In this document: positions 46,128-56,472 of the stretch, one piece after another
Layout: every line of letters starts with the position of its first letter
Numbering within the stretch: the first letter of the stretch is position 1
Assembly: GCF_015904235.1 (NCBI RefSeq)
Contig: NZ_JADZLT010000049.1
Coordinates: forward strand, 124,001 to 188,000
Source of the DNA: Methylobrevis albus
GTDB taxonomy: Bacteria; Pseudomonadota; Alphaproteobacteria; Rhizobiales; Pleomorphomonadaceae
Reading direction: 5' to 3'
Length of the DNA stretch: 64,000 nucleotides
The notes under the pieces: model-generated
Seen by the model: the letters and a program-made list of their open reading frames with translations, nothing else
Told to the model about the DNA's origin: nothing
Database searches by the model: none
Translations under genes and position numbers: made by a program

Positions 46128-46529
46128 ATGATCGGAATGGTACTCGTGACCCACGGGCGCCTCGCGGACGAGTTCCGCGCCGCGCTGGAACATGTCGTGG
46201 GCGCGCAGTCGAGCCTCGAGACCATTTCCATCGGGCCCGAGGACGACATGGAGCAGCGGCGCCAGGATATCCTGGACGCGGTCGCTCGCGTCGACGACGG
46301 CTCGGGCGTCGTGCTGCTCACCGACATGTTCGGTGGCACGCCGTCCAATCTCGCCATCTCGGTGATGGACCAGGACGAGGTCGAGGTGATCGCCGGCGTC
46401 AACCTGCCGATGCTGATCAAGCTCGCCAGCGTGCGCGGCGACAAGCCGCTCGCCGAGGCGGTGACCGACGCGCGCGACGCCGGCCGGAAATACATCAACG
46501 TCGCGAGCCAGGTGCTGTCGGGCCAATGA
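46128..46529 (+). CDS. mannose-type PTS EIIA domain protein
   Basis: 133 residues from ATG 46128, GAGGA upstream. EIIA-Man fold: MIGMVLVTHGRLADEFRAALEHVVG with phospho-accepting His9, VVLLTDMFGGTPSNLAISVM near 64, VEVIAGVNLPMLIKLAS near 84. It is free-standing without EIIB or EIIC, so it is regulatory rather than a sugar transporter: phosphate passes from a PtsP-type enzyme I through HPr to this protein. The stop overlaps the HPr start (ATGA). The homologous gene is usually called manX in rhizobia. Confidence 0.92.
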   Translation: MIGMVLVTHGRLADEFRAALEHVVGAQSSLETISIGPEDDMEQRRQDILDAVARVDDGSGVVLLTDMFGGTPSNLAISVMDQDEVEVIAGVNLPMLIKLASVRGDKPLAEAVTDARDAGRKYINVASQVLSGQ

Positions 46530-46843
46530 GCGACGCGGGCCCACCCCAGGCTGCGGTGCCGCCGCACAAGCGCCGCGAGGTCCGCGACCTCGAAATCTGC
46601 AATCGCAAGGGCCTGCACGCGCGCGCCTCGGCCCGCTTCGTCCAGTGCGCCGACCGCTTCAACGCGGCGATCTCCGTCAGCAAGGACGGGCAGTCGGTCT
46701 CGGGCAGCTCGATCATGGGGCTGATGATGCTGGCGGCCTCGATCGGCTCGGTGATCACCGTGACGGCCGAGGGTATCGAGGCGGCCGAGGCGATCACCGC
46801 GATCTCCGACCTCGTCAACGGCCGCTTCGGCGAGGACGAGTAG
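46526..46843 (+). CDS. HPr phosphocarrier protein
   Basis: 105 residues with a 17-residue N-terminal extension. His31 in ICNRKGLHARASARFVQ accepts phosphate from enzyme I. Ser62 in GSSIMGLMMLAAS is the site for HprK. The sequence EVRDLEICNRKGLHARASARFV matches the regulatory HPr of alphaproteobacteria. It overlaps the EIIA gene by 4 nt and is convergent with the molybdenum-cofactor gene, with only 3 nt between the stops. No enzyme I gene in the window. Confidence 0.93.
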   Translation: MSDAGPPQAAVPPHKRREVRDLEICNRKGLHARASARFVQCADRFNAAISVSKDGQSVSGSSIMGLMMLAASIGSVITVTAEGIEAAEAITAISDLVNGRFGEDE

Positions 46844-46846
46844 GCT

Positions 46847-48520
46847 TCAGCCCGCATTCTCGCCGGTGTTTTCGCCGGTGTTTTCGCCGCTGTTTTCGAC
46901 AGGGGCCGGCTCGCCGCCCGCCGCCGCCAGCGCCTCGGGCGTGTCGAGGTCGAGCAGCACCTCGGGTCCCGACGCCACCTCCACCACCGCCTCGCCATGC
47001 GCCGCGATCAGGTGGCGCGCGCCGACGTCGCCTTCCAGCGCCGACAGCGCCGGGAAGAAGCGGCGCGACCAGAGCACCGGATTGCCGCGGCGCCCCTCGT
47101 GCACCGGCACCGCGACCAGCGCGCCGGTCATCGGGGCATAGGCGGCGATCAGCCGGTCGACCGTTGCGGCCGAAACATCCGGCATGTCGCCGAGCAGCAC
47201 CACCGCCGCCTCGCATGCGGCGGGCAACGCCGCAATGCCGACCTTCAGCGACGCGGACAGCCCTTCGCCGTAGGCGGGATTTTCGACGATGGTTACCGGC
47301 AGGCCGGCGAGCGCCTCCGCGACCTCGGCCCCCATGTGGCCCGTCACCACGACGACGTGGGCGGCGCGGCTCGCCAGCGCGGCCTCCGCCGCGCGGCGCA
47401 CCAGCGGCACGCCGCCGAGACGGGCGAGCATCTTGGTGCCCTGCCCCATGCGGCTCGAGCGGCCCGCGGCGAGCACCACGGCGCCGATCATCGGCGCGCC
47501 GGGGCGCTCCGCCGACGCCTCGCCGCCGCGCGGCGCCGGACGGGTGACGATGTCCATCAACAGGCCGCCGACGCCCATGCCGACGAGCTCCTCGCGCCCG
47601 ACCGGCTCGCCGGCGAGCAGGCGTTCGAGCACGAAGTCGAAGCCGTTTTCCGCCGGGCTGCGCGCGCACCCCGGCGCCCCGACCACCGGCCGCCCGGCGA
47701 CCTCGCCGACGAGCAGCAGGTTTCCGGGATCGACCGGCATGCCGAAGTGATGCACCGCCCCGCCGGCGACCCGGATGCCGGCCGGCACCACGTCGTCCGC
47801 GTCGACCACGGCCGAGGCGCCGTAGACGATGAGGAGATCGGCAGCTGAAGCAAGGTCGGCGAGCGCCGCGCCGACGGCCTCCGCATCGTGCGGCACGCGG
47901 CGGTCGGCGACGATCGTCGCCCCGGCGGGCTGCAGCCGCTTGGCGAGGATGCCGAGCGTCTTGGCGATGGTGGTCGCCTTGAGTTGCGGCAGCAGCGTCG
48001 AGACGACGGCAACGCGCAGGGCCCGGAACGGGCGCACGGCGAGGCCGGGGCCGAGCGCGGTCGCCGCGGCGATCGCCTCGGCGAGGCGGTCTTCCAGCAC
48101 CGAAAACGGGATGATCTTGACCGTCGCCACCATGCGCCCGGCTTCGACGCCGCGGTCGGGCAGGCGGGTGGCGAGCGTGATGCCGGCGTCGACCCGGTTC
48201 ACCGCCGCGACCGCCTCCGGCATCACCTTCAGCAGGCCGGCGACATCGGCGAAGAGATTGCAGCGGCCGGTCGCCGCCCGTTCGAGCATGATGCCCGGCC
48301 CCGCCAGCGCCGCGGCGAGCCGGTGCGCCGCCGCGTCCTCGTGCACGTCGCCGGCTTCCAGGATCGCCGCGACGATCTCGGTAGTGCCGGCCGCGCGCAG
48401 CCGCTCGATCTCGGCCGGGCCGAGCCGGGTGCCCTTGCGCAGCACGCCGTCGGGGACGACCGCGGCATGGGCGAGGATGGCGCCCTCCGCCCCGTCGACA
48501 GGGATCGTGCCGAACTTCAT
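46847..48520 (-). CDS. molybdopterin-binding / MocA-like nucleotidyltransferase fusion
   Basis: 557 residues. Residues 1-340 form a MoeA/MogA-like molybdopterin-binding region (GTIPVDGAEGAILAHAAVVPDGVLRKGTRL; VVSTLLPQLKATTIAKTLGILAKRL; LIVYGASAVVDADDVVPAGI; VVGAPGCARSPAENGFD). From about 344 a MobA/MocA nucleotidyltransferase follows (MIGAVVLAAGRSSRMGQGTKMLARLGGVPLVRRA; LLGDMPDVSAATVDRLI). MocA transfers CMP to molybdopterin for xanthine-dehydrogenase-type enzymes. The C terminus ends in ENSGENTGENTGENAG, encoded by a 12-nt tandem repeat. Clustered with two XdhC-type genes. Confidence 0.88.
   Translation of the reverse strand: MKFGTIPVDGAEGAILAHAAVVPDGVLRKGTRLGPAEIERLRAAGTTEIVAAILEAGDVHEDAAAHRLAAALAGPGIMLERAATGRCNLFADVAGLLKVMPEAVAAVNRVDAGITLATRLPDRGVEAGRMVATVKIIPFSVLEDRLAEAIAAATALGPGLAVRPFRALRVAVVSTLLPQLKATTIAKTLGILAKRLQPAGATIVADRRVPHDAEAVGAALADLASAADLLIVYGASAVVDADDVVPAGIRVAGGAVHHFGMPVDPGNLLLVGEVAGRPVVGAPGCARSPAENGFDFVLERLLAGEPVGREELVGMGVGGLLMDIVTRPAPRGGEASAERPGAPMIGAVVLAAGRSSRMGQGTKMLARLGGVPLVRRAAEAALASRAAHVVVVTGHMGAEVAEALAGLPVTIVENPAYGEGLSASLKVGIAALPAACEAAVVLLGDMPDVSAATVDRLIAAYAPMTGALVAVPVHEGRRGNPVLWSRRFFPALSALEGDVGARHLIAAHGEAVVEVASGPEVLLDLDTPEALAAAGGEPAPVENSGENTGENTGENAG
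46857..46898. repeat. 12-nt tandem repeat, 3.5 copies, at the 3' end of the MocA-fusion gene
   Basis: Unit TTTTCGCCGGTG (plus strand) repeated with single-base changes at 46857, 46869, 46881 and partially at 46893. It encodes the terminal GENT repeats on the minus strand in frame, so copy-number change by slippage would lengthen or shorten the tail by 4 residues without frameshift. Confidence 0.8.
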
Positions 48521-48545
48521 CGCGGGGACCCGGGAGACGGCGCGG

Positions 48546-49223
48546 TCATGCCGGCCGCCGGCGCAGCGCGGCGATCACCGAGGCGATCACCGAGACGGCG
48601 ATCTCGGCCGGGCTGACGGCGCCGATGTCGAGGCCGATCGGTGCCTCGATGCGCGACAGCGCCTCGGGCGACGCGGTGAGCCGCTCCAGCCGGCGGGCAT
48701 GGGTCTTCCGGCTGCCGAGAGCGCCGACGTAGAAGCAGCCGCGCTCCAGCGCGTGGGTGAGGGCGAAATCGTCGATCTTCGGGTCGTGGGTGAGGGCCGC
48801 GAGCGCGGTATAGGGGTCGAGGCCGAGGCCGGGCAGCACGTCTTCGGGCCATTCGGCGTGGAGGGTCACGCCGGCGAAGCGCTCCGGGGTGGCGAACGCC
48901 GTGCGCGGGTCGACGACGACGGTGTCGAAGCCGGCGATGGCGGCAATCGGCGCCAGCGCCTGCGAGATGTGCACGGCGCCGATCAGCACGAGGCGCGGCG
49001 GCGGCAGGCTGGCGGTGAGGAACATTTCGCCGGCTTCGGTCGCGATCGTCGCCGAGCGCCCGGAGCGGAAGGCCTCGCCGATCGCGGGGCCGAGCGGATC
49101 GCCGGCGAGGTCGTCGCCCCCGCGCACCAGCCGCACCGGGCCGCCGGCGAGGGGCGTCACCAGCACGGCGGCGCGGCGAGCGGCGCGTTCGGCGTTGAGG
49201 GCGGCGAGCGTTGCGAGATCCAC
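48546..49223 (-). CDS. XdhC-like protein, C-terminal Rossmann-domain half
   Basis: 225 residues from GTG 49223, which has GAAGGAGCGG upstream; the frame extends to 49385 but overlaps the next XdhC gene and has no site there. Contains RLVLIGAVHISQALAPIAAIAGFDTVVVDPRTAFATPERF, a Rossmann motif, and later ALTHDPKIDDFALTHALERGCFYVGALGSRKTHARRLERL, both classical for XdhC_C. XdhC inserts the sulfurated molybdenum cofactor into xanthine-dehydrogenase/CO-dehydrogenase-type enzymes. XdhC is usually one protein; here the N-terminal domain is the separate gene at 49282-49635. The two and the MocA fusion are likely one operon. Confidence 0.87.
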   Translation of the reverse strand: MDLATLAALNAERAARRAAVLVTPLAGGPVRLVRGGDDLAGDPLGPAIGEAFRSGRSATIATEAGEMFLTASLPPPRLVLIGAVHISQALAPIAAIAGFDTVVVDPRTAFATPERFAGVTLHAEWPEDVLPGLGLDPYTALAALTHDPKIDDFALTHALERGCFYVGALGSRKTHARRLERLTASPEALSRIEAPIGLDIGAVSPAEIAVSVIASVIAALRRRPA

Positions 49224-49281
49224 GGCCGGGCCGCTCCTTCGGAAAAGTTGGCGGGGTTTGCGGGCGCGGGCGGGGCGCGCG

Positions 49282-49635
49282 TCAGGCGACGGGGGCGACG
49301 TGGACGCGGATGCGGCCACCGCAGGAGAGGCCGACGCGCCAGGCGGTCTCGTCGGCGACGCCGAACTCGAGCACGCGCGGCGCACCGTCCGCGATCACCT
49401 CGGCGGCTTCCGCAACGACGGCGCCCTCGACGCAGCCGCCGGAGACCGAGCCTTCGAAATTGCCGTCGGCGTCGATGACGAGGTGGCTGCCGACCGGGCG
49501 CGGCGCCGAGCCCCAGGTTTCGATCACGGTGGCGAGCGCGACGCCGCGGCCCTCACGGCGCCAGCTCTCGGCGAGCGCCAGCACGTCGACGCCGGAGGCG
49601 GGGACGGCGGAATTCACGGTGCCGGTCTCGGTCAT
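49282..49635 (-). CDS. XdhC-like protein, N-terminal CoxI domain
   Basis: 117 residues from ATG 49635 with GGGGAGGG upstream; a longer frame to 49728 is unlikely. Sequence LALAESWRREGRGVALATVIETWGSAPRPVGSHLVIDADGNFEGSVSGGCVEGAVVAEAAEVI is the XdhC/CoxI N-terminal motif, including the GGCVEG cysteine thought to act in cofactor sulfuration or binding. The C terminus ends RVGLSCGGRIRVHVAPV. First gene of the maturation set, 58 nt from the Rossmann half. No molybdenum hydroxylase structural gene is visible in the window. Confidence 0.87.
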   Translation of the reverse strand: MTETGTVNSAVPASGVDVLALAESWRREGRGVALATVIETWGSAPRPVGSHLVIDADGNFEGSVSGGCVEGAVVAEAAEVIADGAPRVLEFGVADETAWRVGLSCGGRIRVHVAPVA

Positions 49636-49693
49636 GCTGCCCTCCCCTTGGCACCGCGCCGCGCGCGGGCTCTCGTCTCGTCGTTCGCCGCGA

Positions 49694-50410
49694 TCATGGC
49701 GAGCGCCGTCCGCCGTCCGCCAGTGCACTTTCGGTCGCCGGCTTCATCGGCCGGCTGCCGACGATGCGCTTGTGCACGTGCACCATCAGCGCCGTGGCGA
49801 ACAGCGGCGTCAAAAGGTTGACGATCGGGATCGCGAGGATGAAGGCGATGCCGAGCCCGGCGAAGAACAGCCGCGCCGCATGGCGGTTGCGCAGCTCGGC
49901 CACCGTCTCGCGCGGATGAAACCGGCCGGCGGCCTGCTCGAAATACTCGCGGCCGAGCAGGTAGCCGTTGGCAAAGAAGAAGGCGATGACGTTGATGCCC
50001 GGCAGCAGCACGAGCAGCAGCACCAGCACGTTGACGGTGATGACCAGCGCCGTGAAGCGGATGGCGGAGAGGATCGCCTGGCCGGTCGGCACCGGCACGC
50101 CGGGCGGGTCGGCGGGATAATAGGTGCGCTCGACCGCCTCGGCGACGTCGTCGAGGAACAGGCCGGCGAACATCGCCGAGACCGGCGCGATCAGGAAGCC
50201 GAGGCCGATGACGAGACCGACGCCGGTGAGGATCTCGACCGTCGTCTGCAGCCACGGCCAGGGCAGCGTCACGAAGTGGTTGAAAGTGGCGTAGACCGTC
50301 GCCCAGACCGCCGCGAGCATCGCGATGGTGAGGCCGAGGGCGCGCCACAGCACCGCGCGGAACGGCGGCGAGAAGATCTGGGTGACGGCGAGGGAGGCGG
50401 CTTGCAGCAT
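49694..50410 (-). CDS. CysZ/EI24-family integral membrane protein
   Basis: 238 residues from ATG 50410. Hydrophobic segments near 25-45, 60-85, 115-140 and 175-205. The EI24/CysZ features include VGLVIGLGFLIAPVSAMFAGLFLDDVAEAVERTYYP near 67, PGINVIAFFFANGYLLGREYFEQAAGRF near 140, and NRHAARLFFAGLGIAFILAIPIVNLLTPLFATALMVH near 178. CysZ is a sulfate channel in enterobacteria. In alphaproteobacteria the family member is not characterised, and sulfate, sulfite or other small-anion transport is possible. No cys genes are adjacent. Confidence 0.82.
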   Translation of the reverse strand: MLQAASLAVTQIFSPPFRAVLWRALGLTIAMLAAVWATVYATFNHFVTLPWPWLQTTVEILTGVGLVIGLGFLIAPVSAMFAGLFLDDVAEAVERTYYPADPPGVPVPTGQAILSAIRFTALVITVNVLVLLLVLLPGINVIAFFFANGYLLGREYFEQAAGRFHPRETVAELRNRHAARLFFAGLGIAFILAIPIVNLLTPLFATALMVHVHKRIVGSRPMKPATESALADGGRRSP

Positions 50411-50579
50411 CGGGGCATCCGGCCGGGAGCCGACGATCCGGCGCCGCCCGGTCGTTCCGGCGCCGCGATTGAGATAGGCGGGCGGCGGGGCGGCCACAAG
50501 GCGGGACCGCGATCCCGCATCAGGGCGCCGGGCGCCGCACCCCCGCGAGGGTCCGGCGCCCGGCGAGTTTCCTGCGTGG

Positions 50580-51647
50580 TTACGGCGCCTTGGCGGCTTC
50601 GATGTCGAGGCCTTCCCAGGCCTTCAGCACGATCTCGTCGGTGAGGATGGTCGAGAGGTCGACCGGGCCGGCGAGCGCCTGCTGCTCGCCTTCGCCGAGC
50701 TGCAGATAGTCCATGTAGACGGTCCAGGCGGCGGGGATGAAGGTGCCGTGCTGCGTCACGCTGGACGGGGCGGTGTAGTAGGTCTGCACCAGCGCCCAGA
50801 ACTCCGGCGCCACCGGGTTGTCGCCGAGCGAGGCTGCGGCGTACTTGGTCTTCAGCAGCTCGAAGGCGGCGTCCGAGTTGGCCATGCCCCAGGCCCAGCC
50901 CTTCAGCGTGGCGCGGACGAACTTCGCCAGCGTCTCCGGATCGGCCTCGAAGGTCTCGGCGGTCACCGACAGCGCGTCGCCGGGGAAGGCGGCGATCGCG
51001 GCCGGGGTGATCGAGCGGGTCGGGATGCCCTGCGCCGGGATCAGCAGCAGGTCGCGCTTGGCGCCCGCATAGGCCTGGATGCGGTCTTCGGTGAACGAGC
51101 GGATCGTGGTCGGATCGCCCTCGCCCGCGACGACGAGCTTGACGTCGGCGCCCTCCTGCAGGCCCGCCTCGACGATCGAGGCGCGTGTCATCGGCACTTC
51201 GCCGCCGGCGAGGTCGGAGAGGCCGATGGTCTTGCCCTTCATGTCGGCCATCGTCTTAACCGCGCTGTCGGCGGGGACGACGATGTCGAAGGTGTCGGGG
51301 TAGTAGATCTGCATGATCGCCTTCAGCGGGAAGCCGCGCTGGACGGTCTGCATGGTGGCGGCCGAGGAGAAGATGCCCCAGTCGACGTTGCCGGCGGCGA
51401 GCTGGCGGGCGGCGTCGGACGAGCCCTTGGAATAGTTGAGCGTCACGTCGAGGCCTTCCTCGACATAGAAGCCCTTTTCCATCGCCATGAAGACCGGGAA
51501 CATCTGCGCCGTCGGGCCGCCCTGGGCGGTGACGCCGGCGAACTTCTTCAGCTCCTGGGCGAGGGCGGTGGCCTGGGGCGCGACGACGAGCAGGCTGGCG
51601 AGGGTGAGGGGGCCGGCGAGACTGCGGATGCGGGAAACGAAGGACAT
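50580..51647 (-). CDS. ABC transporter substrate-binding protein (NMT1/THI5-like, NitT/TauT type)
   Basis: 355 residues with a signal peptide (RSLAGPLTLASLLVVAPQATALAQ). Periplasmic. Family marks: TAQMFPVFMAMEKGFYVEEGLDVTLNYSKGSSDAARQLAAGNVDWGIFSSAATMQ near 47-100, VVPADSAVKTMADMKGKTIGLSDLAGGEVPMTRA near 120, GEGDPTTIRSFTEDRIQAYAG. Ligands of this family include pyrimidine precursors, alkanesulfonates, taurine and nitrate; the sequence does not tell which. Transcribed after the ATPase and permease genes on the same strand, 194 nt from the permease stop, so it probably belongs to the same importer. Confidence 0.9.
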   Translation of the reverse strand: MSFVSRIRSLAGPLTLASLLVVAPQATALAQELKKFAGVTAQGGPTAQMFPVFMAMEKGFYVEEGLDVTLNYSKGSSDAARQLAAGNVDWGIFSSAATMQTVQRGFPLKAIMQIYYPDTFDIVVPADSAVKTMADMKGKTIGLSDLAGGEVPMTRASIVEAGLQEGADVKLVVAGEGDPTTIRSFTEDRIQAYAGAKRDLLLIPAQGIPTRSITPAAIAAFPGDALSVTAETFEADPETLAKFVRATLKGWAWGMANSDAAFELLKTKYAAASLGDNPVAPEFWALVQTYYTAPSSVTQHGTFIPAAWTVYMDYLQLGEGEQQALAGPVDLSTILTDEIVLKAWEGLDIEAAKAP

Positions 51648-51841
51648 GAACGTCGATCTCCGGGGTTGGTGGCTGGTCCCTGCCGCGTCTTCGCCGCCGC
51701 CCCGGTGGGGCGGTCAGGCGTGGCGCGGTCTGGTGCTTGCCCGCCGCCCCGCCCGGCCATGGACGCGGCGGGCGGGCGGCGGGAGAGGGTTGCGGGATCC
51801 GCGGCCTGCCGGTGCGAACCGGCCCGCGGATTCCCGTGCCG

Positions 51842-52699
51842 TCAGAGCTGCTTCCAGAACACGATCCGGCTCTCGAGCCATTCGATGAACTGGTAGACGA
51901 ACAGCGTGAACAGCGAGAGCAGGATGATCAGCGAGAACACGCCGGCGATATCGAGCTGGAAGTTCATCGCGTAGATCAGGTAGCCGATGCCGGCCGAGGC
52001 GCCGACGAACTCGCCGACGATCACGCCGAGCACGGCGAGCGTCCAGCACAGCTTGACGCCGGCCATCATGATCGGCAGCGCATTCGGCAGCAGCAGGTAG
52101 CGGAAGGTCTTCCAGCGCCCCGCCGTCAGCGAGCGCATCAGCTTCACGGCGTTGGGGTCGACCGAGGTCATGCCGGTCAGCGTGTTGAGGAACATCGGGA
52201 AGAAGCTCATCACCACGGCGATGGCGATCTTCGAGGCCTGGTCGAAGCCGAACCAGGTGATGAAGATCGGCGCCAGCACGATCTTCGGCGGCGCCTGCAG
52301 CGCGACGAGATAGGGATAGATCGTCGCCCGCACCGGCTCGAACATCGCCACCGAGATGCCGAGGATCGCCCCGCTGCTGAGGCCGAACAGGAAGCCCCAG
52401 AAGATCTCCTGCAGCGTCACCGACACGTTCGGCCAGAAGTAGGCGGCGCTCATCACGCGGCCGGTCGCCCAGAAGGTGTCGATCGGCGAGGGGATGATCA
52501 GCTTGTGCACGAAGCCGGCTTCGGTGGCGACGTGCCAGACCAGCAGCACGAACAGGCCGAAGCTGGTCGCCAGCACCCGGTTGGTGAGGCGCTTGCGCCG
52601 CATGCGCCGGGACTCGGCGTCGACGAAACGGGAGATCGCGCCGTCGAGCGCGCGCGGCACGGCGGCGGACGCAGCGGGGGCGGTGTCGGCGATGGTCAT
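51842..52699 (-). CDS. ABC transporter permease (NitT/TauT type)
   Basis: 285 residues, with about six membrane helices. The EAA loop of this permease class is SLTAGRWKTFRYLLLPNALPIMMAGVKLCWTLAVLGVIVGEF near 200, where the coupling helix contacts the ATPase. The N terminus (1-40) is cytoplasmic and basic (RRMRRKRLTNRVL). It would form the membrane channel for the solute delivered by the binding protein at 50580. Lies 76 nt downstream of the ATPase gene. Confidence 0.92.
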   Translation of the reverse strand: MTIADTAPAASAAVPRALDGAISRFVDAESRRMRRKRLTNRVLATSFGLFVLLVWHVATEAGFVHKLIIPSPIDTFWATGRVMSAAYFWPNVSVTLQEIFWGFLFGLSSGAILGISVAMFEPVRATIYPYLVALQAPPKIVLAPIFITWFGFDQASKIAIAVVMSFFPMFLNTLTGMTSVDPNAVKLMRSLTAGRWKTFRYLLLPNALPIMMAGVKLCWTLAVLGVIVGEFVGASAGIGYLIYAMNFQLDIAGVFSLIILLSLFTLFVYQFIEWLESRIVFWKQL

Positions 52700-52775
52700 C
52701 GGCGGGCTCCTCGCGGGGTGCGGGTCGACGGGCGGATGGCGCGCGGTGCGGCGGCGCTGGCGGGCGACGGGGCGC

Positions 52776-53540
52776 TCAATGGTCGACGCCCAGCATGCCG
52801 CGGATCTCGAACACGAGCTCGGCGTAGCGCGGGTCGCGCATCACGTCGGTGCGGCGCGGGCGCGGCAGGTCGATCTCGACGATGCCCTCGAGCCGGCCGG
52901 GGCGCGGCGTCATCACGAACACCCGGTCGGAGAGGAACACCGCCTCGCCGATGTTGTGGGTGACGAAGATCACGGTCTTGCGCGTCCGCTCCCAGATGCG
53001 CAGCAGCTCGATGTTCATGGTCTCGCGGGTGAATTCGTCGAGGGCGCCGAAGGGCTCGTCCATCAGCAGCACGCGCGGATCATGGGCGAGCAGCCGGGCG
53101 AGGCCGACGCGCTGGCGCATGCCGCCCGAGAGCTCCGACGGGTAGCGCTCGCCGAAGCCGTCGAGGCCGACCATCGACAGGAGTTCCGCGCAGCGCGCCT
53201 CCTGCTGCTTGCGCTCGAGGCCGAGGATGATGCCGGGGAGGAGCACGTTCTCGCGCACGGTGCGCCAGGGAAACAGCACCGAGGTCTGGAACATCATGCC
53301 GATGTCGGCGCGCGGCGCGTCGTGGTGCTTGCCGTCGAGCACCAGCGTGCCGTCGGTGCGCTCCTCGAGGCCGCCGAGGATCGACAGCAAGGTCGACTTG
53401 CCGCAACCGCTCGGCCCGACCAGCGAGACGAATTCGCCTTCCTCGATCCCGAACGAGACGTCCGACAGCGCGACCAGCGGCGCCGTCGCGGTCGCATAGA
53501 CTTTGCTGACGTTCCGCCCCTCGATCAGACTTGCAGTCAT
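52776..53540 (-). CDS. ABC transporter ATP-binding protein (NitT/TauT type)
   Basis: 254 residues from ATG 53540; an ATG 24 nt upstream is possible, neither has a strong ribosome site. Walker A GPSGCGKSTLLSIL near 45, Q-loop MMFQTSVLFPWRTVREN, signature LSGGMRQRVGLARLL near 142, Walker B RVLLMDEPFGALDEFTR and switch His in IFVTHNIGEA. This matches SsuB/TauB/ThiZ-like ATPases. First gene of the importer operon, followed by permease and binding protein. The 213-nt upstream gap to gyrB (convergent order in reading, same strand) holds no recognisable thiamine or other riboswitch. Confidence 0.93.
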   Translation of the reverse strand: MTASLIEGRNVSKVYATATAPLVALSDVSFGIEEGEFVSLVGPSGCGKSTLLSILGGLEERTDGTLVLDGKHHDAPRADIGMMFQTSVLFPWRTVRENVLLPGIILGLERKQQEARCAELLSMVGLDGFGERYPSELSGGMRQRVGLARLLAHDPRVLLMDEPFGALDEFTRETMNIELLRIWERTRKTVIFVTHNIGEAVFLSDRVFVMTPRPGRLEGIVEIDLPRPRRTDVMRDPRYAELVFEIRGMLGVDH

Positions 53541-53753
53541 ACCCGCGCCCCATCGCCATTGCATGCAATCGTGTATGCAACGGCGGGGCCAGAATCAGAA
53601 TGCTGATTTCGCAGGGATTTTCAGACGCCACCCGAGCGCCGGCGCCCGCATTCCGGCTTGATCCGGAGCGGCTGGGACCAAATTCTGGGCAATGCAGAGA
53701 AAACGGGCAGGGCGTCGGCGGCCCGGACGGCGGCCGACGCCCCTGCCCGCAGA

Positions 53754-56375
<2,622 letters not shown>

Positions 56376-56472
56376 TCAACAACCACCTCAAGCCTCGAAT
56401 ATATATGACGATTCCGGCCCTTTGGAGGCACCGGCGGCGCGCATTCTGGCACCGCCCCGGGTGATTCGGCGC

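Noticed and set aside
53541-53753. Possible TPP riboswitch before the NMT1/THI5-like ABC importer
   Set aside because: The conserved CTGAGA and ACCTGA-type segments of the thiamine riboswitch are not found in the upstream gap.
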